Notes under the pieces: model-generated
Told to the model about the DNA's origin: nothing
The model's database searches: none
What the model saw: only the letters and a program-made list of their open reading frames with translations
Source: Eonycteris spelaea
Taxonomy: Eukaryota > Chordata > Mammalia > Chiroptera > Pteropodidae
Assembly (NCBI GenBank): GCA_003508835.1
Contig: PUFA01000225.1
Span: forward strand, 2,108,001 to 2,172,000
DNA: 64,000 nt
Direction of reading: 5' to 3'
Shown here: positions 1 to 12,175 of the stretch, piece after piece
Position numbering within the stretch: position 1 is the first letter of the stretch
Layout of the letters: each line of letters starts with the position of its first letter
Position numbers and translations under genes: made by a program

Positions 1-2649
1 CAGCAAGCTTTAAATTAGCGTTTCAAACCTTATAGACTGGGGGCTATCCTTTTACTTTCTAAATTATTCTAGCTGGTTAATAATCAAATTAACAGAGACA
101 GATTAATAGGAGAAAATCCAATTTTAATACATGCAAACGGTGAATTCACATAAGCATGAAAAATTTGAAAGATGGTAAAACTGGGTATGTATGACATTTT
201 GGACAAAGAGAAAAGGGGAGGGGACAGCATCTTGGATTTCAAAAGTGGGAATGGGCCATTCATAGGAAATGAGGAAGAGAGGAACATACGTGGCAGATAT
301 TTTTGCTAAGCAACCCAGAAACCAAAGGGCGGGGTTGGAGAGGGGCTGTCTAGTAAACAGCCCCTGTTGACACCATAGTCAAATCAGATTAGGATAAAGT
401 GACTAGAATTAAGATTTCTTTCCTTGAGAAGGTTTTTCCATCTGAATCTCTTAGGCTAAGAAAAGGGAGAGGGTCGAAAGACTTTTTCTGAGTCTTAGTT
501 TTGAATAAGTAGTTTAAAAAATATTCCAAAAGGCAGCTTCTGGTTGTCAGAACTTCAGTCACCTTCAAAACCAATCCTGTTCTCCCCAAACATGCTAATC
601 CTGTAATCGTCCCCATTTCATTAAGTGGCAACTCTATCCTTCCAGTTGCTCAGGTCAATGACCCTGAAGCCATCCTTAATTTCTTCTTCTCTCACACTCT
701 ACATCCAGTTCATAAATAAATTTTGAAGCTGCAGATTCAAAATATTTCCAAGCACTTCCCTCTACTTGCATCATCACTACACTAATGAGCCACCCACCTC
801 CTAACTGCATTAGCCTCCTAAATGTCATCTTGCTTCCACCTTTCCTTACCTCTCAAGCTCCGAACCTCCTTTTATCTTTGCTCAAAAGTCAAGTTTACCG
901 ATGAAGCCTTCCATGACCACCCATTTTTAAAACTGCAACTCTCAACTCCCAGTATTCCCTATCTCCTTCCCGCTTTATTTTTTCTTCCCTGTCCTTGTTA
1001 CCAACACACTACATATTTTAATTATTTATCATGTGAAACATGAGCTACAAGTGGGGAGAGATTTGTATTTATTTGTTCATTAATATATCCCCAGTGTCTA
1101 AATTGATTATATATATTACAATGTCATGCTGTATACAATTATCAGTAATAGTGTGAATGATTTCCAAAAATGGTCCCTAATGAGCCACATCTCCCAACTG
1201 GTTCTGGGACATGATTTAATCAATAGAATGCAGCTGTTCAACCAAAAAATTCAATTTCCAAGGAGGGGAGTCTTTTTTTTTTTTTTTTTAAGAAAGATTT
1301 ATTAGGCCATTGCCATCAAGAAAGACTAGGTCCTGAAGCATGAAGTCTGAACTACCAGCAGCATGGCAAAGTGAAAAGACATGTCCACCATCCTCGAACT
1401 GTTGAGTGTTTTTCATACATTAAGTAGGAAGGAGGGAGACATAAGCCATTCGAAAGAATTTACATTATCTAGAGATAAAGGGAGTGGGAGAAACTGGGAT
1501 AGGCACACAGAGCCCCCAAGGAAGTTCCATGGATCAGCTCTGTGCAACAAACAAGTTCATATGTAAGTAAGAAGCAAGGCTCCTGGGGTTCCATGACACC
1601 TGGCCGGTCTTTCAAATAATGTCAGTAATAGTCACCTGGAAATTAATCCTAAATTCCAAAAGATGTACAGGAATGGGAGCAGTCTTTCCTCAAAGCTGGT
1701 CCACAGATGCTAACAAACTGTTCTCTTTCTCTCATTTTCTGGCCACCGTAATTTAGAACATGTCAGAATGTTTTTGTCACAGAGGAGTGATAATGTGCCA
1801 GTTCCAGGCCACATAGCTTCGTTTTTGTACTTCTGTAGGCCTCTAAAATCCGGCTGCTCTACTGGAGACCACATAGAAAGAACATGTGGAGACGCAGGCT
1901 CAGTTGTCCAGCTGAGCCCCAGCCTTCCAGGCATACCCTCCAAAGCAACACACATCTTGGGACATTTCAGCCACAGCTGACACCTGTTTACTATAGCTAA
2001 ATGACGGAACACAAGCAAAACCACCAGAAGAACCACGCAACTCAGCCCACAGAATCATAAATAAATAAAATAGCTGTTGTTTCAACTCCCTAAATTGTTG
2101 AGTGGTTTATTACATAGCATTAGATAATCCAAACAAATAGTAAAAACTTGCAGAGAACTTACTCTGTACCAGGCACGTATACTAGCACATTTAATATTTA
2201 AATAGTCCTGTGATATAGGTATTTATTTAATAATTTGTTAATTATCTTTAACAGATGAGACAAGAGAAGCATAGGAATGTTATCTGCCCAAGACCACATA
2301 ATAAATTGCTGGAGTCAAGATTTCAAACTCAGAAAAGCTCTTAAGTTCCCACTTAGCATTTATTTTTTCCCATTAGACCTCAAGTGCACAGAATTAATCA
2401 CAATCCTTTCCTTCAAGACATACTCTCATTGTTCATCTATACATGGCCCACTTTTACTTGATTCTTTTTAATAAAGCGGTAAGTATCCACCAACTAAGAC
2501 TCTTTGACAGTCTATACCTAACCATAATATCCCCCATACCATTCACCTGCCTCCCCGCAACAATCATCCTGAATCCTACCTATGTTTTGATTATCCAAAT
2601 GGAATCCTAAAAAGTACATTTATTTAGTTTAGTTGCTTTTAACGTTAAA

Positions 2650-3125
2650 AAAAAAAAGGCAGGTATGTTGTAATTTTAGGGATTTTTGTTTCACGAAAAT
2701 AATTTTCACTGCAGTTCTTTAAAAAGAATTGTGGTAAACAAAATTTACCATTTTTAGGTGTACAATGCAGTGACAGTAAGTTCATTCACAATGTTGTACA
2801 TCATCAGCACTATCTATCGCCAGAACTTTTTCACTTTCTCAAACTTAAACTCTGTACCCATTAAATAACTCCCCAATGTCCCCTCTCCCATGCCCTGGTA
2901 ACCACTATCCTATTTTCTGTCTCCATGAATATGCCTATTCTAGGTACCTCATATAGGCTAAATTATGCCATATTTGTCCTTTGGTGCCTGGCTTACTTCA
3001 CTTAATGTTTTCAAGGTTCATCCATGTAGTAGTATATTATTACTTTTTATTTTGACTGCTGTATATTTTAGTGTGTGATGGACATTTTAGTCGTTTCTAG
3101 GTTTTCACCATAGTCATACAACATA
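2650..3125 (-). mobile_element. L1/HAL1-type LINE 3' fragment
   Basis: The stretch reads as the antisense of an old L1-type 3' region. It has a run of A at 2647, then the typical text for 'fluctuating' L1M/HAL1 tails, including the segments near 2880-2960 and 2990-3040 that recur in mammalian L1M antisense copies. The same consensus appears again at 41405-42030 and 44095-44235. The exact subfamily is not determined. Confidence 0.55.
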
Positions 3126-3127
3126 AG

Positions 3128-3300
3128 GCGTTTCAGTCAAGTATGGACCACATATATGGTGGTGGTACCATGGATTATAATGGAGCTGAAAATTTTCTAT
3201 CACATAGTAACATCATGGCCTTAGTAAAATTGTAGCACAATCCCATTAGTCATGGCTTTCACCATGGTCTACTTAATCAATTCTGCAATGTATGCTTGCA
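3128..3300. mobile_element. MER2/Tigger-like DNA transposon fragment
   Basis: The start at about 3128 and the text around 3150-3240 resemble the terminal part of MER2-type Tigger elements, with many substitutions. Only one end is recognisable, so this is a truncated fossil. Family assignment is from memory. Confidence 0.35.
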
Positions 3301-4009
3301 AAAGTCACTGTTCACTAGGTTAAGCTTGTTGTTTTACTCTTGTATATTTGTTAATTTGTCAGCTTAACCTATATATAATTGAAATGCAATGAAATTTCCT
3401 ACGATGATGATTTGTCCATTTATCCCAGTGTAGTTCTATCAATTTTGCTTCATTTAAGGATTTTTAGTCAGAGGTATACATGCTTCAAAATGCTACATTT
3501 TCTTGGTGAACTATAATTATACAATGATTTCTATGTAGTGATTCTTTCCATTCCAATTAAGACCTTCTGTTAGCATAGTCATGTCAGCTTTCTTTTATAG
3601 TTAGTATTTTCATGTATGCATTTTCCCAATGTTTTACACTCCCTTAAGCTTGTGGTGTGCCCTTTGTAAAAAGCATATAGCTGGATTTGGGGTTTTTAAT
3701 CCAGTTTGTCAAATTAGGTGAATTTAGACCATTTATTGTAACTGATATATATGGATCTATTTAGTATTTCAGTTTGTCCTACTCTTCCTATGTTTACTTT
3801 GCTTTAAACTAGCAGAAAGTGTTGTGCCATTAAAAAGACACTAGCCTATGAACCATGGAAGTCACATAACTTGTCCAAGTCGAAAGCTTATCTTTTTTCA
3901 CTATACCATGCCGCCACCAGTTAGTACACTTGATGCTGTACACATGGGCTTTTTTTCATAAGTAACTGTAATTGTTTTTTCCTTATAAATTCCTTAATAA
4001 CATTTATTT

Positions 4010-4041
4010 CCTTTAGTTTATTGTAAGAATATAGCACACTA

Positions 4042-4096
<55 letters not shown>

Positions 4097-4262
4097 CATA
4101 TGAAATGAGTTAATCGATTGTTTATGTTACCAGAAGGCTTCCATTCAACAGTATAGATTAGTCTTAAGTTTTGAGGAAGTCAAAAGTTACAAGCAGGTTT
4201 TCAACTGGGGGAGGGGAGGTAAGCACCCCTAATCCCTGTATTGTTCAAGGATCAACTGTAGT
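4010..4262 (-). mobile_element. MER44/Tigger7-like DNA transposon, minus orientation
   Basis: The reverse complement starts at 4262 with the CAGTTGA..CCTTGAACAA terminus typical of MER44/Tigger7. It then follows the same internal order as the plus-strand copy at 9950-10700: a segment reading 'acttttgact', the 'acttaa' block, 'aacataaaca..gattaa', then 'ttcttacaataaa'. The AT-rich internal part has expanded into a dinucleotide repeat (4041-4098). Confidence 0.6.
4041..4098. repeat. (TA)n microsatellite
   Basis: An uninterrupted or nearly uninterrupted run of TA dinucleotides with one AAT interruption near 4076. It lies inside the MER44-like copy, where the consensus is already AT-rich. Confidence 0.9.
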
Positions 4263-6834
4263 TATTTTCAGTTGCTCAAACCACAAAGTCAGGAGTCATC
4301 TTGATCTCTCCCTCCTCCTCCATTATTATATCATCAAACCTTATGGATTTTAAGTCCTAAACCTTTCAAAACCACCCCTACTCTTCATCTTCATGACCAC
4401 ATCCTCAAACCAAAAAGTGTTACTCTTGCCTACATGACTGCAGTAGACTTTTAACTAGTCTCTAACTCCCCTTCAATCAAAACTCTACACCAAAGCCAGG
4501 GTTAAAATACAAAAAAAAACACAAAAATATCCTAGTGTCAGGCCCTGTTCCCTAGCTTGCTAATGCTCTAAAGATAAACATGGAGTCCAGCCCCTCAGCA
4601 CCTTGCCAGTCTTTCCACTTGCACTGTTCTTTCCCATGTGCCCTGTGCCCCAGCCACACTGATCTTTTGGTTTCTCAAACAGGACCATAGCTTCCTGCTT
4701 CAGGCCCTTTGCACACATTGTTCTTTCATTTGAACACAGTGCGTTCTGTACAAGATTGACTCATACTAAACCTTCTAGTCTCAAGTTAAATGTTGCATCA
4801 ACAACAGATGCTGAAACCACTGACATGAAACACTGGAGGGGGAGGGAGTTAAAACACATGGAGCAAGCTTGCAGCACTTAACCCACTGGGCAATCTAAAA
4901 GATCATTCACACAGTATGTACTTCCTGATGTGAACAGAAAACACCCAGTACCTCCTATGAAGCATTCTTGGGGAAAAAAATAATAATCAAGCTTCTAGAT
5001 CTGCTACTTGTCTGTAGGAAAATGGAGCGTAGAGAAGTAAATAAACAATACTAAAAGCAGGCAATTAGCCAAATTTAGAATGCAGGAAATTCTACAGGAT
5101 TGAACGGTGAAGAGTATGGTTGGAATGGGGAGACTGTTATAGAGATTTAAGTATAAACCTAACACAACGTGTGGATGTGGCTGAAGTTCTGATTCAAACA
5201 AGCCATCTGTCTTTTTTCCCCCTAAACAACCAGGAAATTTTTAATTATGAACTAAGTATGAGATACTATTAAACTGCTGATTGTAGTAGAAAGGCACTGT
5301 GGTAATTTTTTTTTATCCTGATTTCGTAAGAGATAACATAATATATGACATATCTGATAGGCTTTAAACAGTTCATAAAAAAGGTGGGAAAAGTAGAAAA
5401 AACAGTATGAAATTAAAATAATAGGTTTTAATGACCTTGTTGAATGGTATATACCAAATGTGGACGAAATCACAAAATTTGTTTACTGTTATCTTAAAAA
5501 ACACTAGTACTCCCAGAAAATATTCCAGTTACATAAAAGAACCGGTATCACTAACCTGTAATGCTCTGGCTCTCTGGGGGTTTCTTTCCCATTAATAATA
5601 AATTCTACAAATGACTATCGTAAGCTTAAAAGAAAACATCTGCTTTTAAATGAATGAGGGAAGGAAGTCCTTTTTGCACTGTTCTCTGCATGCTTTCAAA
5701 AGGACTCTCGAGAGATGTGTTTATTGAAAGAGAGCCAATTCCACTTCATTCCACAATACATCAGAACCAGGAATACCTCAGGGCAAGCCAAAATACCCTA
5801 GGCTTCTGCGTGTTTTAAGAGTGAAAGACTATGCCATATGCGCCTGTAGAGCTAATGCAGACTCACCAGCTCGCTCGGGGTGTGCACATAAGCTTTCATA
5901 ACCTGTCTTCCGTGGAACTCTCCATTCCATCTCCGTACTCTTTTCCAAATCTCTGAATAATGAACTCGAGTTTCTTGAATTTTTCTACCCTTTTCCACTC
6001 ACCTCTCAGTATTATTAGTACTGAGATTTTTCAAACTACAAGTTGTATCCCAGTTGGTCTTAATGCCTCCCTTCTATTAAAGAAATCAAATAGAAAATTA
6101 AAGTGAATTAACAAAGCTAAGCTTTGGTCTGTGAAACATGTTTCTGTTACTGAAAAGGGCCAACACTTACCACGCTGAAGCACCTTTAGGGTAGGTGCTT
6201 AAGCACTCAAGAGGTAGATTACTATTGTCCTCATCTTCAGAAGAGAACTGAGGCAGAGGAGGAAACTTGTCCCAGAATTATGGTCTGCAGAGCCAGAGCT
6301 CTTAACCATTACCCCTTCTATGTATACTGGGTCATGATGTAAAATTGATTTACTGTAGGTCATGGTTAAAAAGTTTGAAACCCACTGCCTTAGCACCTGT
6401 CCTTTCTTCTCTCCTATGCTCTATTTACTGTCTTCAAAAATTTTTACTCATTCATCTACTTTGGTCAAAGGTCACTTCCTTGGTCAAGGCTTTTCTGAGT
6501 GACTCCACAAAGGAGACTGATGATACCAGAGCCCATCTATTAAAAAACTTACATTATATTTATGTTTTTATCTGTGTACCCTATTGATCTGAAATCAGAT
6601 AGAAAGAGCAGTCCTATTCATCTCTCAATGACGAGTGGGTTTTATCCTATATTTATTTAGTCCAAGAGACTCCCACACGTCATCTTCAAACCTTTGATGA
6701 CAAATGTGATTTTTAAGACTAAAACAAAAACTTGTCAGAAGTTAGCAGATTTAATCATTCTTATCATTTCTTTAAAGCTCTAAGGACTTCTTTTAAACAC
6801 TATTGTCTGATTCTTTAAATACATGAGAAGGTTA

Positions 6835-7277
6835 AAGGAAAAATTCACACACCAAAAATGGTATTGCTTGTGCTAAAAGCCCATGAGACCAAATCTAGAT
6901 TTAATACCTGATAGAGCTGCAGTTTCAACCTCTTTCAGAAATGTAATCTTAATCAACCACTCTGGAATTTTCTAGTCGAACTAGAAAGGTGGTCAATGTG
7001 AGCCCTCTCCAGCCCCCAACAGAAAGAGGTAATCTGCATAAAAACCATTCCCTTTTCTTCCTTAAAAGGTGTCCTGGTTCACAACTAATCCTTCCTGTAT
7101 GTAAATAAAATATAAATTAAACTAATGCTTCCTTTCCCTTGCCCCACTCTTTCCTATTAAAATCTTCCATTTTGTACAACTCTTTGGAGCTTCCTTCTAG
7201 TTGATATATGGGATGATGCCCAATTCATGAATCTCGTAATTAAACCAATTAGATCTTCAAATTTACTCGGTTGAATT
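6835..7277 (-). repeat. Interspersed repeat, copy A (inverted partner at 10028-10480)
   Basis: Read on the minus strand this stretch matches 10028-10480 over its whole length. Shared blocks are 'gtaaatttgaagatctaatt' (near 7250), the 'acaaaatggaa' block, the 'atgcagatt' block, 'ggttgattaagatt' and 'attaaatctag.tttggt'. The two copies are diverged but colinear. It looks like an ancient LTR or non-autonomous retroelement; I cannot name the family. Confidence 0.6.
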
Positions 7278-8169
7278 TTGTTTTTTAACAATAATAAAAA
7301 CAACGTTTTTTCTTTTAAAAACCTACTATCAGTACGTTAAACTATTACTACTACGTTTTAGCTCTTACCAGGTCTGCTAAGTAAGCACCTACAAAGATGG
7401 GAAGGAAGTGTGTGCAAGAGTATATGCTTCAGCAGTTTGCAAAACAAACAACATGCCAGGAAAAACCTAAAAATCCATCAATGGAGAACCGGTTAAAGAA
7501 GCTGTTGTACAAGCCTATAAACAATACTATGCAAGTCTTTAAAAGAAAGTACTTTATGTATGCTTTATGTAAAACTGCCCAGATATTATTTGAAAAACTT
7601 AAGGTGCAGAACAATACACGCAAAATGATCCCACTGTTGCTTCAATGTGGATATATGTAGAAAATTCAGAAAGGGTACAATCAGTTAACAGTAGCTAGCC
7701 TGAGAAAGAAACCACTTAGGAATGACGGATTAACTTCACAGTTCGGTACTGTGTGCATTTTTTAAAACAGGCACTCTTTTAGTTTTTTAAAGACTATGGA
7801 AAGCTGTGATCTTGACCAGTATAAGAGAAAAGAGCAACACCATTTTCTCCAGGCGTCACTTTAAAACAGTAGTTAACTCTAGAGTGTACAGGAATCAACT
7901 GAGAGGCGTGCTGATTGAAATACATATTCCGGAGCCCCAGCTCCTAGCATTGTTCGGGGAGGTCTGGGTGTGGCCAAAATGAGCATTCTTCAAATAAGCG
8001 CGCAAGTGCCTGAGTCAGATGGTCCGCAGCCCCGAAAATCACTACCTTAAAATCTTGAGACATCTCCACGTTATTTTCCCCGCTTCCCTCACTCCCACTT
8101 CTTTCCTCAAATTCTGCATCCAGTTAAACACTGTCAATATGACTATTTAGATATGAGGCTTGTAGCCTG

Positions 8170-8570
8170 TTGGCATCCCGCCACTCCGCCTCCATTTTTA
8201 TCTTCCGCAGGCCCTCATCTCATACCCTTTCCCCACCAGCCCTTCTTCCGCCCGGCGCGACAGTCCCAAGGCCGCCACCCACGCCGCAAGCTCCTCCTGC
8301 CTGCTCTCCCGGCTCCGGGGCCCGCGGAACCCGCCGCGCCGCCGCTCGCTCCCCGCTCTCCACTTCCCACTCCTGCCTCCCGGCGCCGTGCCGAGGAAAC
8401 CCAAGAGCCACACCTTACTCCCACTCCGCGAGTCTCTCCCACACCGAGCGCGGGAGAAAGCGGACGTCAGTCACAGGTCCGCAGGCCTCAGGAGCAAATA
8501 AAGACGGCGAGCAATGAAAGCGCAACTTCCGGCCTCCTAAAAACCATCTCACAGGGGAGCTTCCGGTGAG
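8170..8570 (-). promoter_or_regulatory. MDM4: CpG island, probable MDM4 promoter and non-coding exon 1
   Basis: A GC- and CpG-rich stretch stands out from AT-rich flanks. It has two CTTCCGG motifs (8526-8532, 8560-8566; CCGGAAG on the minus strand, the ETS-factor core) and a GACGTCAG element (8463-8470, CRE/ATF-like). There is no TATA box, which fits a housekeeping promoter. A possible minus-strand exon 1 runs from about 8550 to 8419, ending at a GTAAGG donor (GT at 8418-8417). In human, MDM4 lies divergently upstream of PIK3C2B with the tRNA-Lys pair between them, and its P1 promoter is known to respond to ETS factors. No MDM4 coding exon is visible, so the identity rests on synteny. The product would be the p53 regulator MDM4 (MDMX). 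Confidence 0.5.
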
Positions 8571-9239
8571 GCCTCCGGAAACCATAGATGGTCAACTGGA
8601 AGACTAGAGAGCTAGAGAGGATGCTCTCTGCCCACCATAGAGTAGATTCTCGGTCCAGGAGAGAGAGTCGCGGGTGCTGGGCGTCTAAGAGTTGCTAGGT
8701 TTCCATACCGAACGTTTCAGAAACTGACGGGGTCTCGTGGTATTTGCAGACGTGTCCTAGGAGATCAAAAACTGGGAAGGGAAAACTTAAAAGCATCATC
8801 AGAGGCAATCGTCAGTTAATCAGGAAAGCCCCACTCCCTCTGTCCTTCAGTATTATTATTACTCCCCAAGGAGGCTGAAGAAGGGAAACAGCATCCTACT
8901 TTTGTTGCTAATTGGGGGAGATAAGACTAGTATAGACTCGGATCAGTATAAGCTATGTGGTAAATGCTAAAAGTGAGATTCAGAGAACAATGAGATGGAG
9001 CTTATTGGATCTCACAACCAGCTCATCTAATCTCTCCAGTATAAAAGGCAGTCTGTCCTCAACCTCTGCCGGTGCCGAACGGCATTACCTCCCTCAAATA
9101 CCTCATTTTATTTCAGGTTAATTCTAAATGTTAGAGGATTTTCTGAGCTGAATTATGTTACTTTGTAATTTCTATTGGTTTCAGTTATGCACTTTGGAGA
9201 AAAATAAGGCTTCATTCTTCCCAATACAAATACTATTTA

Positions 9240-9885
9240 GTTATTTGAAGGCAGCTACTGATGCAGGATGGAGCAAATTTTCAGGAGTTGAGGAGACCAA
9301 ACCCTGCACAGAGAGAAGAGGGTCCTTTGGTGGAGAGTGTAGAAAGAGTTTAACACGCACGCCGAAGTTAGAGTCAAAAGGAAAGTTTATTAGAAAAGGA
9401 GTAACACTCCACAGAGTGTCGTCTCCTCTCAGAGGCAGAGTGAGTGGGACAGAGTAAAGGCACAGAGCGACAGTGAGAGTTAGTGAGAGGAGCCAAGAGA
9501 GATGTGGAAAGGCAGTGAGAAACAGAGTGAGTGTTTAGGAATTCAGTTTATATGTCATTCTTTAGTTACCATTTCCTTTGATATGGACATACAGTGAGGA
9601 AGGGGAAGAGGAAGAGTATGACGCCTAAAAGCTGGATGGCTGGCACTTCCCAGGCTTTAACCCTTAGGTCCCCCATGGTTTTAGCCATAGGGGAAAGATT
9701 GTTGGTTTCCTCTTTCCCCCCTTCCAGATGTGGGAAACGAGTTGTTAGCAATCCTAGTAGAAGTCTTCCTTATTCTGAAGGTGTCCTCCTGGCCTGCCTG
9801 TAGTGCTGATCAGCATATTGCAGTCTCTGAATGTAGCTTGATTTAACATTTTTAATTCTCTTGCTTCCTTCCTACATTACTACCA
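9240..9885 (-). repeat. LTR-like repeat, left copy of an inverted pair
   Basis: Read on the minus strand it is colinear with 11545-12175. Shared blocks include 'ctctgcctctgagaggaga', the 'cactctgtggagtgtta' block, 'taaactttccttttgactct', and the CCATGGTTTTAGCCATAG block near 9674. Length, composition and the 'ctactaaactttcc'-type 3' region suggest a solitary endogenous-retrovirus LTR. I cannot name the family, and no retroviral coding sequence is seen. Confidence 0.55.
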
Positions 9886-9949
9886 TTTCCCATCCCTAAC
9901 TCTCCTTTGTTTTTCTATAGGCTAAAAATTCCCTCAGAGCGTTCAACTA

Positions 9950-10700
9950 CAGTTGACTCTTGAAATACAGGAGCTGGTTGGGGGCTCCGGCCCGGACAGT
10001 CAAAAATCTGCTTTGAACTTTTGATTCCCCCAAAACTTAACCACTGTTAAATAAAATGCAACCAAGTAAATTTGAAGATCTAATTGGCTTATTAAGCGAC
10101 TCATGAATCCCATCTAGCAACTAGAAGGGCGCTCTGAGATGTTATACAAAATGGAAAATTTTTATAGGAAAAAAGATGAAGCAAGGGAGCTAATAATAAA
10201 CACAAGAAAGGATTATTTGGGGGCCAACATACCTTTTCTTCTGGAGAAAGAGACTAGGAAGGATTTTTATCATGCAGATTGATTATTCTTTCTATGGGCG
10301 ATGGAGAGGGCCCCTATGACAGATTATCTTCCTGATGCTTGACCAGAAAACCCCATAATGGTTGATTAAGATTCTTTGTCTAGGAGAGATTGCAGCTGTA
10401 ATTAGATCATGCATTAAATCTAGTTTTGGTTTCATGGGCTGTCAGCACAAACCATGCCACTTTGGGCCTGTCTTTTTCTGTTTTTTGTTGTTTTTTTTTT
10501 TTAACACTACCAATAGTTTACTGTTGTCTGGAAGCCTGACTGATAACAGAATCAATTAACACAAATGTTGTATGTTATATGCATTAAATACTGTGTTATT
10601 ACAATAAAGCATGCTAGAGAAGAAAAATTTATTAAGAAAATCAGAAGAAAAATACATTAACAATATTTATTGATTAACCATGAATCGGTGACAACCATGA
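9950..10700 (+). mobile_element. MER44/Tigger7-like DNA transposon, interrupted by an insertion
   Basis: The left part (9950-10028) has the CAGTTGACTCTTGAAATAC-type terminus followed by the 'ctccggcccggacagtcaaaaatc' and 'acttttgattcccccaaaactt' segments of MER44/Tigger7. The element resumes at about 10505 with 'ccaatagtttactgttg' and continues through 'gtatgttatatgcattaaat' and 'ttacaataaagcatgctaga'. The 10028-10490 segment between them is a later insertion (repeat copy B). Confidence 0.65.
10028..10480 (+). repeat. Interspersed repeat, copy B, nested in the MER44 copy
   Basis: It matches the reverse complement of 6835-7277 along its length. It interrupts the MER44/Tigger copy, so it inserted later. 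A poly-T stretch (10490-10502) follows it. TTAACCACT at the left border and TTAACACTA at the right border may be a decayed target-site duplication. Confidence 0.6.
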
Positions 10701-11403
10701 TTCTTAACCATGTCCTATTCAACATGTATCTATCAAGGCTTTAAATGGAAACTAAATATGTTGATCAAAACTCCAGGCAATGTTAACTGCAGCTCATCAC
10801 TTGCTGAATTTAACACATTCTCTTTACCTAGAAAGTCTGACTACTCCTCTAGACAGATTCCAGGTCTCACTTATTTTGGAATTTTCTAGTTTGGTGCTTG
10901 TAGGTGTTCAACAATATTTGTTGATCTTAAACTGAATTGCATGACAGGATCATAATTCTAAGAGTTCAGGAGACAATAGGAAGGGACCTAAACTAACTAG
11001 ATACTATTTTAAAGATACAAAACAATCTCCTGTTTGAGAATTTAAAATTAAAATTAATTGCACAAAAAGAGGAGAAATAGTTGACAGTAATACACACAAA
11101 AAAAGCCCCTTCCATTTTTTTAAAAAAGGATGGCTGTTGACTTCAAGCTGTCTGGGAGCAACTGTGAAAAAGGAATTAATTCTTCAGCTCATTTACAGAA
11201 CTCTGGATCTCCCAGCTACAGGAGAAGTTATGCCAGAAATAGAGTAAGGTGCAATGTGCAAATTAAGGAAGGCCATTGCCCCATTTTATACTGCATGGGT
11301 CTGTATCTAGTTCTGGGAGCCACATTTTAAACAGGGCAAACAGGTGCTTGTTGAGAAGATGGCGACTAGGGTTGCCAGGGGGCTTGAAGCCACGCCAAAT
11401 AAG

Positions 11404-11470
11404 GAATACAGTTGACCCTTGAAAAACATGGGTTTGAACTGCACAGATCTACTTATACACAGACTTTTTT
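11404..11470 (+). mobile_element. Tigger-type transposon terminal fragment
   Basis: It begins ACAGTTGACCCTTGAAAAAC and continues through the 'gggtttgaactgcac' and 'cttatacacagactttttt' segments, which are the conserved end of a common Tigger family. Only about 70 bases are recognisable, immediately left of the right LTR-like copy. Confidence 0.5.
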
Positions 11471-11544
11471 CAATGCTTATTATGTGGCAGGCATTGTTAT
11501 AAACAATATGTATAACTGTCATATAATTCTCACAATCATCCTAT

Positions 11545-12175
11545 TGCCTTGATAATGTAGGGGAAAGCAAGAGAATTAAAATTGTTACTAAAGTCGCAAT
11601 CAGAGACTGCAACATGCAGAAATCAGCCCTCCAGCCAGGCCAGGAGTACACCTTCAGAACAAAGGAAAAATTTCTGCTGGGATTGCTAACAACCCATTCT
11701 CCACACCTGTGAAGGGGAAACAGGAACCAAGAGTCACTCCCTATGGCTAAAACCATGGGGAACATAAGGATTAAAGGCTGAGAACTGCCAGCAGGCCTTT
11801 CACATACATATTCTTACCTTTTCAAGCTACATACTCGCTGTATGTCCATATGAAAGGAAATGAGTTAACAAAGTCTTTTAAACTATAACTCACAGGAACT
11901 AAAGAAAGATATATAAACCGAATTCTCTGAACAGTGCTTTTACTCTCTCTCTCACTGTCCCTCTCACTCTCTGCCTCTGAGAGGAGACCACACTCTGTGG
12001 AGTGTTATTCCTGTTCTACTAAACTTTCCTTTTGACTCTGACTTTGGCATGTGTGTTGAATTCTTTCTTCACTCTCCGCCATAAGGACTCTCTTCTATAT
12101 TTGGTGCAGGGCTTGGTCTGCTCCCAACTCAGGGAAATTTGTCCTGTTGTGCATCATTAAGACACAGAGAAGTAG
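11545..12175 (+). repeat. LTR-like repeat, right copy of an inverted pair
   Basis: This is the plus-strand counterpart of 9240-9885. It includes a short CT-rich stretch (11939-11975) followed by 'gcctctgagaggagaccaca', 'ctaaactttccttttgactctg' and 'ttggtgcagggcttggtctg'. It is probably a solitary LTR. No gag, pol or env remnant was recognised next to it. Confidence 0.55.

Larger units (their letters stand above)
1..8150. other. Repeat-rich non-coding DNA, probable MDM4 intron 1
   Basis: I see no exon with conserved coding potential on either strand; the open frames are short and unrelated to known families. I looked on the minus strand for the first coding exon of MDM4 and did not find it, so it probably lies left of the window. 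The stretch holds L1-type 3' fragments, a MER44/Tigger copy with an AT microsatellite, and a repeat copy at 6835-7277 that recurs inverted at 10028-10480. Assignment to MDM4 intron 1 is inferred from the CpG island on its right and from synteny with PIK3C2B. Confidence 0.4.

Noticed and set aside
8153..8569. 138-codon open frame on the plus strand at the left CpG island
   Set aside because: Compositional artefact of a CpG island; open frames exist in several phases on both strands and the peptide is low complexity.
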